Origin: Muricauda sp. SCSIO 64092
GTDB lineage: Bacteria; Bacteroidota; Bacteroidia; Flavobacteriales; Flavobacteriaceae
Direction of reading: 5' to 3'
Assembly: GCF_023016285.1 (NCBI RefSeq)
Contig: NZ_CP095413.1
Location: 2,046,001 to 2,110,000 of the forward strand
Length of the DNA: 64,000 nt
The stretch's first letter is position 1. Each line of letters begins with the position of its first letter. The translations under genes were made by a program, and so were the position numbers. Below, in pieces: positions 25,591-35,186 of this stretch. The notes beneath the pieces are model-generated. The model saw only the letters and a program-made list of their open reading frames with translations, was not told where the DNA came from and did no database searches.

Positions 25591-27339
25591 ATGTACAGAA
25601 CCCATACCTGTGGCGAATTAGGAGCTTCGCATATTGACCAACAGATCGTTTTAAGTGGTTGGATTGCCAAATTACGTGATAAAGGTTTTGTGGTCTGGAT
25701 AGATCTACGCGACCGTTACGGGATAACGCAGCTCGTCTTTGATGAAGAACGGACTCCAAAAGATCTTTTGGAACAAGCCCGAAACCTGGGAAGGGAAACC
25801 GTACTACAGATAAAGGGCAAGGTCATTGAACGCGCCTCCAAAAACCCCAATATTCCAACCGGCGCCATAGAAGTACTGGTCAATGAGCTCGCCATTCTCA
25901 ATGAAGCACTGCTTCCCCCCTTTACCATTGAGGATGAGTCCGATGGTGGGGAAGACCTTCGGATGAAATATCGTTATTTGGACATTCGTAGGAATCCAGT
26001 AAAAAACAACCTCATCTTTAGGCATAAGGTTACCATGGAGATTCGTAAATATCTGTCCGACCAAGGATTTATTGAGGTGGAAACCCCTTATTTGATCAAG
26101 TCCACCCCCGAAGGGGCACGTGATTTCTTGGTGCCAAGCCGGATGAACGAAGGCCAATTCTACGCCCTGCCCCAATCCCCCCAGACCTTTAAACAATTAC
26201 TTATGGTAGGGGGAATGGATAAGTACTTCCAGATCGTAAAGTGTTTTAGGGATGAAGATCTCCGGGCGGACCGTCAGCCGGAGTTCACCCAAATAGACTG
26301 TGAAATGGCCTTTGTGGAACAAGAAGATATTCTTAACACCTTTGAAGGATTGACCAAGTACCTGCTTAAGGAAACCAAGGGTGTAGTGGTAGGGGATTTC
26401 CCCCGAATGACCTATGATGAAGCCATGAAACGGTATGGAAATGACAAACCCGATATCCGTTTTGGCATGGAGTTTGGCGAACTCAATGAAGTTTCACAGC
26501 ACAGGGATTTCAACGTTTTCAATGCTGCAGAATTGGTAGTGGGTATTGCCGTTCCAGGTGCTGCTTCCTACACCAGAAAGGAAATTGACAAACTCATTGA
26601 TTGGGTAAAACGGCCGCAAGTAGGGGCCAAGGGAATGGTCTATGTAAAGTGCAATGAAGACGGTTCCTATAAATCTTCCGTCGACAAATTTTATGGTCAG
26701 AAAGATTTGGCCAAATGGGCTCTGGCCACAGGAGCCCAGAAAGGGGATTTGATTTGTGTCCTTTCCGGGGAAAGAAATTCCACAAGAAGCCAACTTAGTG
26801 CCTTGCGTATGGAAATGGCGGAGCGATTGGGTTTGCGAAAACCCGATGAATTTGCCCCGCTTTGGGTCATTGACTTCCCTTTGTTGGAGTTGGATGAAGA
26901 AACAGGACACTACCACGCCATGCACCATCCTTTCACCTCCCCAAAACCCGGTCAATTGGGACTCCTGGATTCCGATCCCGGGGCGGTACGGGCCAATGCC
27001 TATGATTTGGTGCTGAACGGCAATGAAATTGGGGGGGGGTCCATTCGGATCCACGATAAGGAAATACAGGCCATTATGTTTAAGCATTTAGGTTTTACTC
27101 CCGAAGAAGCCAAAGCCCAATTTGGATTTTTGATGGATGCCTTTCAGTATGGCGCTCCGCCACATGGCGGTATTGCCTTTGGTTTAGATCGATTGGTCGC
27201 CATTTTGGGTGGACAGGAAACCATTAGGGATTTTATCGCCTTCCCCAAAAACAATAGTGGCCGGGACGTAATGATCGATGCCCCGGCAACAATTGATCAA
27301 GGGCAATTGAAGGAGTTACATTTGAGGTTAGATTATTAG
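25591..27339 (+). CDS. aspS: Aspartyl-tRNA synthetase
   Basis: Charges tRNA-Asp with aspartate; class II aminoacyl-tRNA synthetase. The 582 residues have the bacterial AspRS order: N-terminal OB fold ([25 protein letters not shown]), class II motif 2 region ([21 protein letters not shown]), the bacterial GAD insertion domain, and motif 3 ([16 protein letters not shown]). The gene ends tail-to-tail with the 'KTYPTLS' protein gene, overlapping it by 3 bp. Confidence 0.98.
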   Translation: MYRTHTCGELGASHIDQQIVLSGWIAKLRDKGFVVWIDLRDRYGITQLVFDEERTPKDLLEQARNLGRETVLQIKGKVIERASKNPNIPTGAIEVLVNELAILNEALLPPFTIEDESDGGEDLRMKYRYLDIRRNPVKNNLIFRHKVTMEIRKYLSDQGFIEVETPYLIKSTPEGARDFLVPSRMNEGQFYALPQSPQTFKQLLMVGGMDKYFQIVKCFRDEDLRADRQPEFTQIDCEMAFVEQEDILNTFEGLTKYLLKETKGVVVGDFPRMTYDEAMKRYGNDKPDIRFGMEFGELNEVSQHRDFNVFNAAELVVGIAVPGAASYTRKEIDKLIDWVKRPQVGAKGMVYVKCNEDGSYKSSVDKFYGQKDLAKWALATGAQKGDLICVLSGERNSTRSQLSALRMEMAERLGLRKPDEFAPLWVIDFPLLELDEETGHYHAMHHPFTSPKPGQLGLLDSDPGAVRANAYDLVLNGNEIGGGSIRIHDKEIQAIMFKHLGFTPEEAKAQFGFLMDAFQYGAPPHGGIAFGLDRLVAILGGQETIRDFIAFPKNNSGRDVMIDAPATIDQGQLKELHLRLDY

Positions 27340-28142
27340 AAATCTAGCTTAGTTTGGATTTCAATTTTTGGAGTAAAAGTACCTATTATCACAAATGGGT
27401 TTCTCCCCGTAAAATGAAAGCGTTTTGTCGTACCTAAGAACAAGTGTAAATCCTTAGTTTTAGCAAAATCATCAATATATTTTTTCTTAACCAACTCACA
27501 AGCTCTTTCTTCGTTTCCTTCCCTGTTCAAGCAGTTCCAAAAGAGTTGTCCAATTTCCCAATCTTCTATCATCAAAGTGCTTTGACGACCTTGAACATCT
27601 TCAAATTTGTATGAAAATTTATAAGGTAGTTTTTTAACAACCTCGAAACCCTTATCTGTGCTTTCAAATAAATTGAATTGCTGTAAACTTGCCAATTTTT
27701 TATCGTCCCATTCACGGTCAACAGGCTCAATAATAAAATCAACGATTTTTGAGGGCTTGAAAACAGCCAGGGAAGTGCCAATATCCCTGTTTTGTGCTTC
27801 TTCTATAAGTTTGGTTAAATCGTTATGGACTTTTTTTAATACTATATCCTTGCGTTTTGCCCAATTCCCTTTGGTGTCCAGTTCATCAACTTTTTCAAAG
27901 GAAGTATTAGCAGTCACAGGGCGATAACTCTCTGGTCTGAAATCGGAATCGTTTTTCACCAAATCAACTTCAACCCAATCATATTTTTTATACTGGTCTT
28001 TGTAGGCCTTTTTTCGAAACTCTACAGGATAAATTCTTATCCAAGAACCGTCCTCCGTAAATCCTGCAGTACATACCAACTCATCATATTTAGTTGATAA
28101 TGTGGGATAGGTTTTTACGGTTATCAGGACTTTGGTTTTCAA
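27336..28142 (-). CDS. Uncharacterised protein linked to DUF488 ('KTYPTLS' protein)
   Basis: Function unknown. From a TTG at 28142 the product begins [23 protein letters not shown] and has 268 residues, with [22 protein letters not shown] and a C-terminal [23 protein letters not shown]. It is soluble and without signal. An ATG at 28193 is also open, but the added residues overlap the end of the DUF488 gene by 44 bp and read like a frameshifted copy of it, so the TTG is preferred. It is the second gene of a tight pair with the DUF488 protein. The pair is AT-rich. Proteins of this type beside DUF488 genes are, from memory, found in many bacteria; their role is not known to me. Confidence 0.75.
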   Translation of the reverse strand: MKTKVLITVKTYPTLSTKYDELVCTAGFTEDGSWIRIYPVEFRKKAYKDQYKKYDWVEVDLVKNDSDFRPESYRPVTANTSFEKVDELDTKGNWAKRKDIVLKKVHNDLTKLIEEAQNRDIGTSLAVFKPSKIVDFIIEPVDREWDDKKLASLQQFNLFESTDKGFEVVKKLPYKFSYKFEDVQGRQSTLMIEDWEIGQLFWNCLNREGNEERACELVKKKYIDDFAKTKDLHLFLGTTKRFHFTGRNPFVIIGTFTPKIEIQTKLDF

Positions 28143-28149
28143 GGACTCG

Positions 28150-29034
28150 CTAAAGGTTTTTTTGTGTGATTTCCCAACCTTCCATTTTCCCAAGCTCTTT
28201 AGCGACTACCCCTCTATGGCACATACATACCTCTTTCTCAAAACAGGTAATAGCTACTCGTTTGTACTCCTCACATAAGTCCTTCAATTTTTCGAGGTAA
28301 CTTTTATTTTCCTGTAGTGTGGTTTTTTGATAGTTGTCAAATAAGTTTTGATAATCGACAAGGGAATTTAATTCTTTTCGCTCTTGCGATTGTATTCCCA
28401 ATTGTGGGATGTGAATAAACTTAATCCCAATGCTTTCACAAGCATTTTGAAGTTGACTTTTTGAAAAGCCGTATTTCATGCTAAAGGAGTTCTTCCGAAC
28501 ATCTACCAATAGTTTTACATTATTGATGATTAGCTTGTTTAAGTATTTCTCTAAACTAATTCCTTCATAGCCAATGGTAAAAAACATGGAGTTGTCAAAT
28601 GTGCGTTTTTGAGAATTGACTTTGTTCAATTCCTCCTCATCTAGAACCTTATCGACAATCTTGCTATTAATCGCAAAATAGGGGTATTTTGTATAGATTT
28701 CTTTGATTAAGTCTTCTGATTCAAAATCTTTGTAAGTTGAATAGACCCAGTTTATTGATACAACATCTTCTTTCCTGAGTTCTCTCTTATAGTCGGTCTT
28801 ATCTATACAATTCCATGTGCGATTTTCTCGTTCAACATTTCCAAGCTTAATCATTGTGGTAAGGTCTTGATTCGCTTGAAACGAAAAGCAACCATATTTA
28901 TAGGGAACAAAATCAAAAGCCTTTTTATCCTGTTTTCTAGTGGCTAAAAACAGTAACTTTTGGAAGTTCAAATTATCCAAACTTCCTCCAAATTGTTGGA
29001 TTAGAGCGAGTATATATTTTCTTCTGTAATACAT
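28150..29034 (-). CDS. Long DUF488-domain protein with N-terminal winged-helix-like domain
   Basis: A 294-residue two-part protein. The N-terminal part (about 1-140) has NFQKLLFLATRKQ and DFVPYKYGCFSFQANQDL, reminiscent of SocA/Panacea-like domains. The C-terminal DUF488 domain has GYEG (155-158), LLVDVRKN (about 175-182) and the Cys-rich CFEKEVCMCHR (264-274). DUF488 proteins have no firmly established activity. A real Shine-Dalgarno-like AAAGGA lies before the ATG, unusual for this phylum. It is first in the operon with the 'KTYPTLS' protein, and both are AT-rich compared with aspS and the ClC gene, consistent with horizontal acquisition. Confidence 0.85.
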   Translation of the reverse strand: MYYRRKYILALIQQFGGSLDNLNFQKLLFLATRKQDKKAFDFVPYKYGCFSFQANQDLTTMIKLGNVERENRTWNCIDKTDYKRELRKEDVVSINWVYSTYKDFESEDLIKEIYTKYPYFAINSKIVDKVLDEEELNKVNSQKRTFDNSMFFTIGYEGISLEKYLNKLIINNVKLLVDVRKNSFSMKYGFSKSQLQNACESIGIKFIHIPQLGIQSQERKELNSLVDYQNLFDNYQKTTLQENKSYLEKLKDLCEEYKRVAITCFEKEVCMCHRGVVAKELGKMEGWEITQKNL

Positions 29035-29204
29035 ATATCCTTTCAGGTAAACACTTTTTCTCTCTTGTTTATTGCTAACAAGTCCAATTTTTGGTCAAAA
29101 CTACAAAAAGTCAAGCATCCAAAATTGTCAAGATTCTTCGTCCATCAAAAGTAAGAATACATTATTACAGACCTTTTGGGCTTTTAAAACCTATTAGCTC
29201 TATT

Positions 29205-29212
29205 TACCTTTG
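29205..29212 (+). promoter_or_regulatory. -7 promoter element of the ClC gene
   Basis: TACCTTTG matches TAnnTTTG exactly and lies 17 nt before the TTG start codon at 29230. The short leader supports that TTG and excludes longer starts. Confidence 0.55.
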
Positions 29213-29229
29213 CGAGAACACAACAAAAC

Positions 29230-31008
29230 TTGTACACCACAAAAACATACTTAAAAAGATTCCTCAAATGGCGATACCGAAATATCTCCAACAAGACCTT
29301 TATACAGATCATGAGCGTTTTGGTAGGGTTTTTGGCAGGATTGGTTGCGGTAACCTTAAAAAACCTCACCTATTTTATTGAGGCCCTTCTTGAAAAAGGA
29401 ATCAGTATTTCCCAAAACCAATTGTATTTTATCCTGCCCGTTATGGGTCTTGCCTTGGTGTATCTATATGTGAAGTTTATCCATAAACACCCCTTGGGCC
29501 ATGCCATTTCCTCCATTTTGTTCTCCCTGTCCAAAAACAAGGGCCTGTTGGACATCAAAAAAATATACTCCCCTTTAATTGCCGCACCTTTAACCGTGGG
29601 GTTTGGAGGTTCCGTCGGGTTACTGGGCCCTGCAATTGAATCCGGAGCCGCCGTAAGCTCAAACCTGAGCCGATTTTTCCATATTGAGGCAAAGACCCGC
29701 TCCCTCCTGATCGCCTGTGCATCCGCAGGGGCCATAGCCTCCATTTTCCAGTCCCCCATAGCAGCCATTATTTTTGCCGTTGAGGTCTTTAGTTTGGACC
29801 TGACCATGTTATCCGTGCTGCCCCTGTTATTGGCATCCATATCCGGAGTGCTTACCTCCTATTTTTTTCTGGGGAACGAAACCCTGTTCAATTTTTCACT
29901 TTCAGAAGGGTTCCGTCTCGAGGATACGCTTTTCTACATTGTCTTGGGATTGGGTACCGGGATTGCCTCCGTGTATTTTACAAAAATGTACTTCTGGATC
30001 CTTTCATTGTTCAAACCTTTTAAAAGTCCAAAATACAAGCTTTTGATCGGGGGGATTGCCATTGGCGCCATGCTCTACGTTATTCCACCGCTTTATGGGG
30101 AGGGTTTTGGGTTTATCAACGATCTGTTGGATGGAAGGGCATTGATAGCTCTGGGAAACACCCCCTTCAATGATTATCTGGACAACATTTGGGTCGTAAT
30201 TGCCCTGCTCTTTGGTATTACTATTTTTAAGGCCATAGCCATGACCACCACTTTTGCGGCCGGTGGTGCAGGAGGTGTGTTTATCCCTACCATGGTCATG
30301 GGCAGCGCCCTGGGCAATGTGGTGGCCAAAATCATCAATAATATCGGTTTTGGTTTTCAGGTCAATGAGAGCAATTTTACCTTAATTGGTATGGCCGGCC
30401 TAATTGCCGGGGTCATCCATGCCCCGTTGACCGCAATCTTTTTAATTGCGGAAATCACGGGCGGATACCAACTCTTTGTTCCCCTAATGATTACCGCCTC
30501 CATATCATACCTCATTACCAAAAACACCTTGGACTATACCATTTATACCAAGGAGCTGGCGGCAAAGGGGGAACTGTTGACCCACAATAAGGATGAGGCC
30601 GTACTTACATTGATGCAATTGGATGACGTGATCGAAACCAACTTCAAGTCCGTACATCCCGAAATGACCTTGGGGGAAATGTTGCACGAATCGGTTTCCA
30701 AATCGAACCGAAATATTTTTCCGGTACTTGTTGAAAAGCGAATGGTAGGTGTTGTGTTGTTGGATGATATTCGGGAATTTATGTTTGATACCAAAAAATA
30801 TGACAGCACCTTTGTAAAGGATTATATGCACCGGCCCCCGGAATTTATTTTTTACACATCGGACAGTATGAAACAGGTAATGCAAAAATTTCAGGATAGT
30901 GGCGCCTGGAACCTTCCCGTTATCAAAGAAGACGAATACCTGGGATTTGTTTCCAAATCAAAGCTATTGACGGCCTACAGAAGAAAATTGATCACTTATA
31001 CGCGTTAA
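29230..31008 (+). CDS. ClC-family chloride channel/transporter with CBS domains
   Basis: A 592-residue ClC protein: a ClC membrane core (about 25-435) followed by two CBS domains (about 450-590; VLLDDIREFMF, YLGFVSKSKLL). The selectivity motif normally GxEGP reads GLLGP (130-134), so the gating Glu is replaced by Leu132. At the inner proton site the segment reads AVEVF (Glu185-Val186), with Val at the position of the proton glutamate by my alignment. This suggests channel-like rather than Cl-/H+ exchange behaviour. Start is TTG, supported by the promoter just upstream. The next gene begins 1 nt after its stop. Confidence 0.92.
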   Translation: MYTTKTYLKRFLKWRYRNISNKTFIQIMSVLVGFLAGLVAVTLKNLTYFIEALLEKGISISQNQLYFILPVMGLALVYLYVKFIHKHPLGHAISSILFSLSKNKGLLDIKKIYSPLIAAPLTVGFGGSVGLLGPAIESGAAVSSNLSRFFHIEAKTRSLLIACASAGAIASIFQSPIAAIIFAVEVFSLDLTMLSVLPLLLASISGVLTSYFFLGNETLFNFSLSEGFRLEDTLFYIVLGLGTGIASVYFTKMYFWILSLFKPFKSPKYKLLIGGIAIGAMLYVIPPLYGEGFGFINDLLDGRALIALGNTPFNDYLDNIWVVIALLFGITIFKAIAMTTTFAAGGAGGVFIPTMVMGSALGNVVAKIINNIGFGFQVNESNFTLIGMAGLIAGVIHAPLTAIFLIAEITGGYQLFVPLMITASISYLITKNTLDYTIYTKELAAKGELLTHNKDEAVLTLMQLDDVIETNFKSVHPEMTLGEMLHESVSKSNRNIFPVLVEKRMVGVVLLDDIREFMFDTKKYDSTFVKDYMHRPPEFIFYTSDSMKQVMQKFQDSGAWNLPVIKEDEYLGFVSKSKLLTAYRRKLITYTR

Positions 31009-31009
31009 A

Positions 31010-31267
31010 ATGAAATTGAAATATCTGATAGTGGCCATCGTTTTGGCTTCTTTTGGTTCCATTATTTACGGCTTTCATATAAAACCCGAGGCGAACGCCA
31101 TGGGAAACAAATTCATTGGTTTTGGCACGATTGGCCTGTTTTTGGTTGCCATGCCCCTATTTCTCTACAAGGAAAGCAAGGGTAAAAAAATGAAGGATTA
31201 TATGTTAACCGAAGAAAACATTAGAAAAATGCGAAAGAAAGAGCGGAAAAAAGATGAAAATCAATAA
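31010..31267 (+). CDS. Small two-helix membrane protein
   Basis: Not assigned. The 85 residues have two membrane helices (about 4-22 and 38-53) and a highly charged Lys/Arg/Glu tail (RKMRKKERKKDENQ). It starts 1 nt after the ClC stop, so the two are translated from one transcript. Confidence 0.75.
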   Translation: MKLKYLIVAIVLASFGSIIYGFHIKPEANAMGNKFIGFGTIGLFLVAMPLFLYKESKGKKMKDYMLTEENIRKMRKKERKKDENQ

Positions 31268-31347
31268 TTTTTAGATTATTTAAATTCAATTTAAACCATT
31301 CTATTACAAAAGGATTACTTTCGCACTTTAACACATTACTATTTCTA

Positions 31348-31539
31348 ATGACTGGTACAGTAAAATTTTTCAATGAATCCAAGGGTTATGGATTTATTAC
31401 CAACGATGAAACAGGCAAGGACATTTTTGTTCATGTAACAGCACTCAACGGTTTACAGTTGAATGATGGTGACAAGGTAGAATATGTAGAAGAAGAAGGA
31501 AGAAAAGGTTTGGTAGCCGGACAGGTCCAAATTATTTGA
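31348..31539 (+). CDS. cspA: Cold-shock protein (CspA family)
   Basis: A 63-residue single cold-shock domain that binds single-stranded nucleic acid and acts as RNA chaperone. RNP1 (KGYGFIT) and RNP2 (DIFVHVTAL) are intact. A TACTTTCG element (one mismatch to the -7 consensus) lies about 27 nt upstream, and a strong terminator follows, so it is a monocistronic unit. Confidence 0.95.
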   Translation: MTGTVKFFNESKGYGFITNDETGKDIFVHVTALNGLQLNDGDKVEYVEEEGRKGLVAGQVQII

Positions 31540-31569
31540 TCGTAATATTTTATTTTGAGTACGCATTCG

Positions 31570-31595
31570 CCCGAGCTATTTGCTCGGGTTTTTTT
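31570..31595 (+). terminator. Intrinsic terminator of cspA
   Basis: CCCGAGC-TATTT-GCTCGGG stem-loop followed by seven T, 30 nt after the cspA stop. Confidence 0.92.
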
Positions 31596-31625
31596 GTAAC
31601 TAATATCGTGTGGACCCACTTAATT

Positions 31626-31835
31626 TAACGTCTGTTCGAAGTAAACAGCATTCAAAAGAGTCAAGTTAATTAATCATTTGGAATATATCTGTGTCATGTC
31701 GACAGAGCGAAGTATGAGCGACGAGACATCTCGCGTAATGAGATTCCTCCTCGTTCCTCGTTCGGAATGACAGGGTTTCTTTATTAAAACATTTTAATAC
31801 GGAGATCAATTTCCAATAAATCGAACGGACGTTAA
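31626..31835. repeat. Nested inverted-repeat element (MITE-like) with flavobacterial intergenic repeat core
   Basis: Outer arms TTAACGTCTGTTCGA (31626-31640) and TCGAACGGACGTTAA (31821-31835) are inverted repeats with one mismatch. Inside, 31692-31772 runs from TGTCAT to ATGACA and reads CGACAGAGCGAAG...GACATCTCGC...TCGTTCGG, the dispersed 'TGTCAT...ATGACA' type repeat frequent in flavobacterial genomes. The right arm covers the tadA stop codon. Confidence 0.65.
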
Positions 31836-32281
31836 TTCAGATTTCTTTTTTGGATAAAAAAGCGTTTTAGCAATTCCGCTGATTCCAACTCCATAATTCC
31901 ACTGACCACTTCAGTTTTGGGATGAAGTGTTGTTCCCATGACGCCAAAGCCCCTTTCCAAATCCCTTGCCCCGTACACCAATTTGGAAATCTGACTCCAA
32001 TACAAGGCCCCGGCACACATCTGGCAGGGCTCCAAGGTCACGTACATTGTACATCCAGTAAGGTATTTACCCCCCAAAAAATTGGAAGCCGCCGTTATGG
32101 CCTGCATTTCGGCATGTGCGGTTACATCATGCAATTTCTCCGTTAAATTATGCGCCCGGCCTATAATTCGATTGTTGATCACAACCACGGCGCCCACGGG
32201 CACCTCACCATTTTCAAAAGCGGTTTCGGCCTCTTGCAGTGCCTTTTTCATAAAATAATTGTCGTCAAACGGGTTTTTCAT
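31832..32281 (-). CDS. tadA: tRNA-specific adenosine deaminase
   Basis: Deaminates adenosine 34 of tRNA-Arg(ACG) to inosine. The 149 residues carry the zinc site HAE (His56, catalytic Glu58) and PCQMC (Cys86, Cys89), and the TadA-type GEVPVGAVVV start. Related nucleoside deaminases (guanine deaminase) cannot be fully excluded. Its stop codon lies in the right arm of the repeat element. Confidence 0.9.
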   Translation of the reverse strand: MKNPFDDNYFMKKALQEAETAFENGEVPVGAVVVINNRIIGRAHNLTEKLHDVTAHAEMQAITAASNFLGGKYLTGCTMYVTLEPCQMCAGALYWSQISKLVYGARDLERGFGVMGTTLHPKTEVVSGIMELESAELLKRFFIQKRNLN

Positions 32282-32356
32282 AGTAGCTATTACCTACATC
32301 CAAATCTACAAATGAATAGGTAATAAAGACTTCATATTAGGTATTTTTACAGCTTC

Positions 32357-34123
32357 ATGGAATCCATATTATCAGATATCAACTCACTGGGCGATTTAAG
32401 GAAGTTATCTTTAGCCGATTTAACCACAACTGCGAAAGAGCTCCGCGAATTCATCATCAACATTGTGGCCACCAAGGAAGGTCATCTGGGCGCCAGCTTG
32501 GGCGTAGTGGAACTGACCATTGCCCTTCACTATGTTTTTGACACTCCAAATGACAAGTTAATTTGGGACGTGGGACACCAGGCGTACGGACATAAGATAT
32601 TGACCGGGCGAAAAAACCTTTTTGACACCAACCGGCAATTGGGAGGGATCAGTGGGTTCCCCAAAAGAAGTGAAAGTCCCTATGATGATTTTGGTACAGG
32701 GCACAGTTCAACATCAATTTCGGCTATCCTGGGAATGGCCTTGGCCTCAAAAATCAATGGGGAAAAGGACAGACAGCACATTGCGGTTATTGGTGATGCC
32801 TCCATAGCCAGTGGTATGGCCTTTGAAGGATTGAACCATTTGGGGGTTACCGATGCCAATGTCTTAATCGTCCTCAATGATAATGCCATTGGTATTGACC
32901 CAAGTGTGGGGGCATTAAAAAAGTACCTGACCAACGTTAAAAAGGGAACCGCCAAAGACGAAAATATTTTTGAGTGTTTGAACCTGAATTACTCGGGACC
33001 CATTGACGGGCATGACCTGGAAGCACTTATCCAGGAACTGGAACGACTTAAAACCATAAAAGGCCCCCGCCTATTGCATATTAGTACCCTTAAGGGAAAA
33101 GGGTTGAAACAGGCGGAGGAAAATCAGGTAGTGTACCATGCCCCAGGTAAGTTTGATGCGAAAACCGGAGAGCAGATCATCAAAAAAAGGGAAGCACAAC
33201 CACCAAAGTTCCAGGATGTTTTTGGGCGTACCTTGGTTGAACTGGCCCGGGAGAACAAAAGGATAGTGGGCATAACCCCGGCTATGCCCACAGGAAGTTC
33301 CCTTAAATTTATGATGGAGGAAATCCCGGAAAGGGCATTTGACGTTGGCATTGCCGAACAGCATGCCGTAACCTTGGCTGCGGGAATGGTCATTGGGGGA
33401 TCCATCCCTTTTTGCAATATCTATTCCACCTTTTTGCAACGGGCCTATGACCAGGTAATCCATGATGTGGCCCTACAGAATATTCCCGTCATTTTCTGTT
33501 TGGACCGCGCAGGTTTGGTGGGACAGGATGGGCCTACCCATCATGGGGTCTTTGATCTGGCCTATTTGCGTTGCATCCCAAACATGCTGGTTTTTTCGCC
33601 AATGAACGAAATGGAATTGCGAAATATGATGTTCACGGCCCAAAAGGGTTTACAACAGCCCATTGCCATTCGCTATCCAAGGGGACGGGGAAACACCCTT
33701 AACTGGGAGCAACCCTTTGAGGAGATTGAAATCGGCACCGGGAAAACGCTCAAAAAAGGGAATAAGGTGGCCTTTTTGACCCTGGGGCCCATGGGCCATC
33801 AAATAAAGGAACTGATCGAAGAACATCATTCACCGGAATTATTTGGGCACTATGACATGCGATTTGTAAAACCTTTGGATGTTAAACTGCTCCACACCAT
33901 TTTTGAGGAATACCAGCATATCATAACTTTGGAGGATGGTTGCCAGATAGGAGGTTTTGGGTCGGCAATAATAGAATTTGCCAATGAAAACAACTATCAA
34001 AGAACGATAAAGGTATTTGCGGTGCCAGATACGTTTATTGAGCATGGTACGATACCAGAATTGCATGATATTTGTGCTTTGAACGAGAAACATATTACCA
34101 CATACCTTGAACAAATCGTATAA
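32357..34123 (+). CDS. dxs: 1-deoxy-D-xylulose-5-phosphate synthase
   Basis: First enzyme of the MEP isoprenoid pathway; thiamine-diphosphate-dependent condensation of pyruvate and glyceraldehyde 3-phosphate. The 588 residues have GHLGASLGVVELTIALHYVFD, the ThDP motif starting GDASIASGMAFEGLNHLG, GIAEQHAVTLAAGMV and DRAGLVGQDGPTHHG. The protein is shorter than E. coli Dxs (620), as usual for Bacteroidota. Its end overlaps the next gene by 17 nt. Confidence 0.97.
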   Translation: MESILSDINSLGDLRKLSLADLTTTAKELREFIINIVATKEGHLGASLGVVELTIALHYVFDTPNDKLIWDVGHQAYGHKILTGRKNLFDTNRQLGGISGFPKRSESPYDDFGTGHSSTSISAILGMALASKINGEKDRQHIAVIGDASIASGMAFEGLNHLGVTDANVLIVLNDNAIGIDPSVGALKKYLTNVKKGTAKDENIFECLNLNYSGPIDGHDLEALIQELERLKTIKGPRLLHISTLKGKGLKQAEENQVVYHAPGKFDAKTGEQIIKKREAQPPKFQDVFGRTLVELARENKRIVGITPAMPTGSSLKFMMEEIPERAFDVGIAEQHAVTLAAGMVIGGSIPFCNIYSTFLQRAYDQVIHDVALQNIPVIFCLDRAGLVGQDGPTHHGVFDLAYLRCIPNMLVFSPMNEMELRNMMFTAQKGLQQPIAIRYPRGRGNTLNWEQPFEEIEIGTGKTLKKGNKVAFLTLGPMGHQIKELIEEHHSPELFGHYDMRFVKPLDVKLLHTIFEEYQHIITLEDGCQIGGFGSAIIEFANENNYQRTIKVFAVPDTFIEHGTIPELHDICALNEKHITTYLEQIV

Positions 34124-35186
34124 GTTTTTCCTCTTTGTCGCTATCTGTTGTTCCCATTTGGCCTTTGGACAGCGTACCCAGGATACCGCGAGAGATTCGC
34201 TCAGCCAAAAATCGGACACCACAAAAATAGATACCATTGTGATCCGATGGAAAAAAACCAAGCTGAAAATCAATGCTATAGGGGTTCGTCGCATCGCACC
34301 AAAAACAGGATTGAACAAGACCAAGGCATTCACCGAAAAGCCAAAAAAGTTTGTCCCTCCCACCTTTTGGTTAAAGCAAAACAATCTTGGCCTAAATATC
34401 AATGAAGTAGCCTTTGTGAATTGGAATGCCGGTGGGGACAACTCCATTTCCGCTTTGGCCAATCTGGCTTTTGTTCGGAATTATAAATTTCGATACCTCA
34501 CTTGGGAAAATGAACTTCGTTTTAGGTATGGTATCAACGCCCAGGAAGGAAGGTCATTGCGAAAAACAGAGGACCTGATCCGTTTCACATCCACTTTTGG
34601 TTTTCGAAAAGACACCTTGAGCAACTGGTTCTACTCTGCCAAGGCCAAGTTCAATACACAATTTTCCAATGGTTTCAATTACCCGGACAGGGAAACCCCC
34701 ATTTCCCGGTTTATGGCCCCCGGTTATCTTTTCTTTGGAGCAGGAACCTCTTATATAAAACCGGACAATTCCCTTAACATCTACATATCGCCGACCACGC
34801 TAAAGGCCACCTTTGTATCGGACCAGGCACTGGCGGACAATGGAGCTTTTGGGGTCACCCCGGGGAACAATTCCTTTATCGAATTTGGTTTTTTATTGAC
34901 CCAGACCTGGCAAACGGAAGTCTTTAAAAATGTACAGATGAACCATCGCATCAATCTGTATACGGACTATTTAAGAAGCTTCGGAAATGTGGACATGGAC
35001 TGGGAACTCAATTTTCAATTTAAGGTCAATGAATATATCAGTGCGAATATAGGGACACATGTCATTTACGACGACGATATTAAATTTGACCAGGTGGTAA
35101 ATGATGCAGGTGATGTCATCGATCCCGGCATACCAAGAATACAGTTTAAGCAGGCCCTGGGACTTGGCCTGGGGTATAGTTTTTAA
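34107..35186 (+). CDS. DUF3078-family outer-membrane-type protein
   Basis: A 359-residue secreted protein of the DUF3078 family, common in Bacteroidota and probably a beta-rich outer-membrane protein. It has a signal peptide (FFLFVAICCSHLAFG), then the conserved FVNWNAGGDNSISALANL, ENELRFRYG and a C-terminal aromatic residue (LGLGLGYSF) as in porin-like barrels. The start is a TTG inside the last codons of dxs (17-nt overlap), pointing to coupled translation. Function unknown. It meets dgt tail-to-tail with a 4-bp overlap. Confidence 0.88.
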   Translation: MNKSYKFFLFVAICCSHLAFGQRTQDTARDSLSQKSDTTKIDTIVIRWKKTKLKINAIGVRRIAPKTGLNKTKAFTEKPKKFVPPTFWLKQNNLGLNINEVAFVNWNAGGDNSISALANLAFVRNYKFRYLTWENELRFRYGINAQEGRSLRKTEDLIRFTSTFGFRKDTLSNWFYSAKAKFNTQFSNGFNYPDRETPISRFMAPGYLFFGAGTSYIKPDNSLNIYISPTTLKATFVSDQALADNGAFGVTPGNNSFIEFGFLLTQTWQTEVFKNVQMNHRINLYTDYLRSFGNVDMDWELNFQFKVNEYISANIGTHVIYDDDIKFDQVVNDAGDVIDPGIPRIQFKQALGLGLGYSF

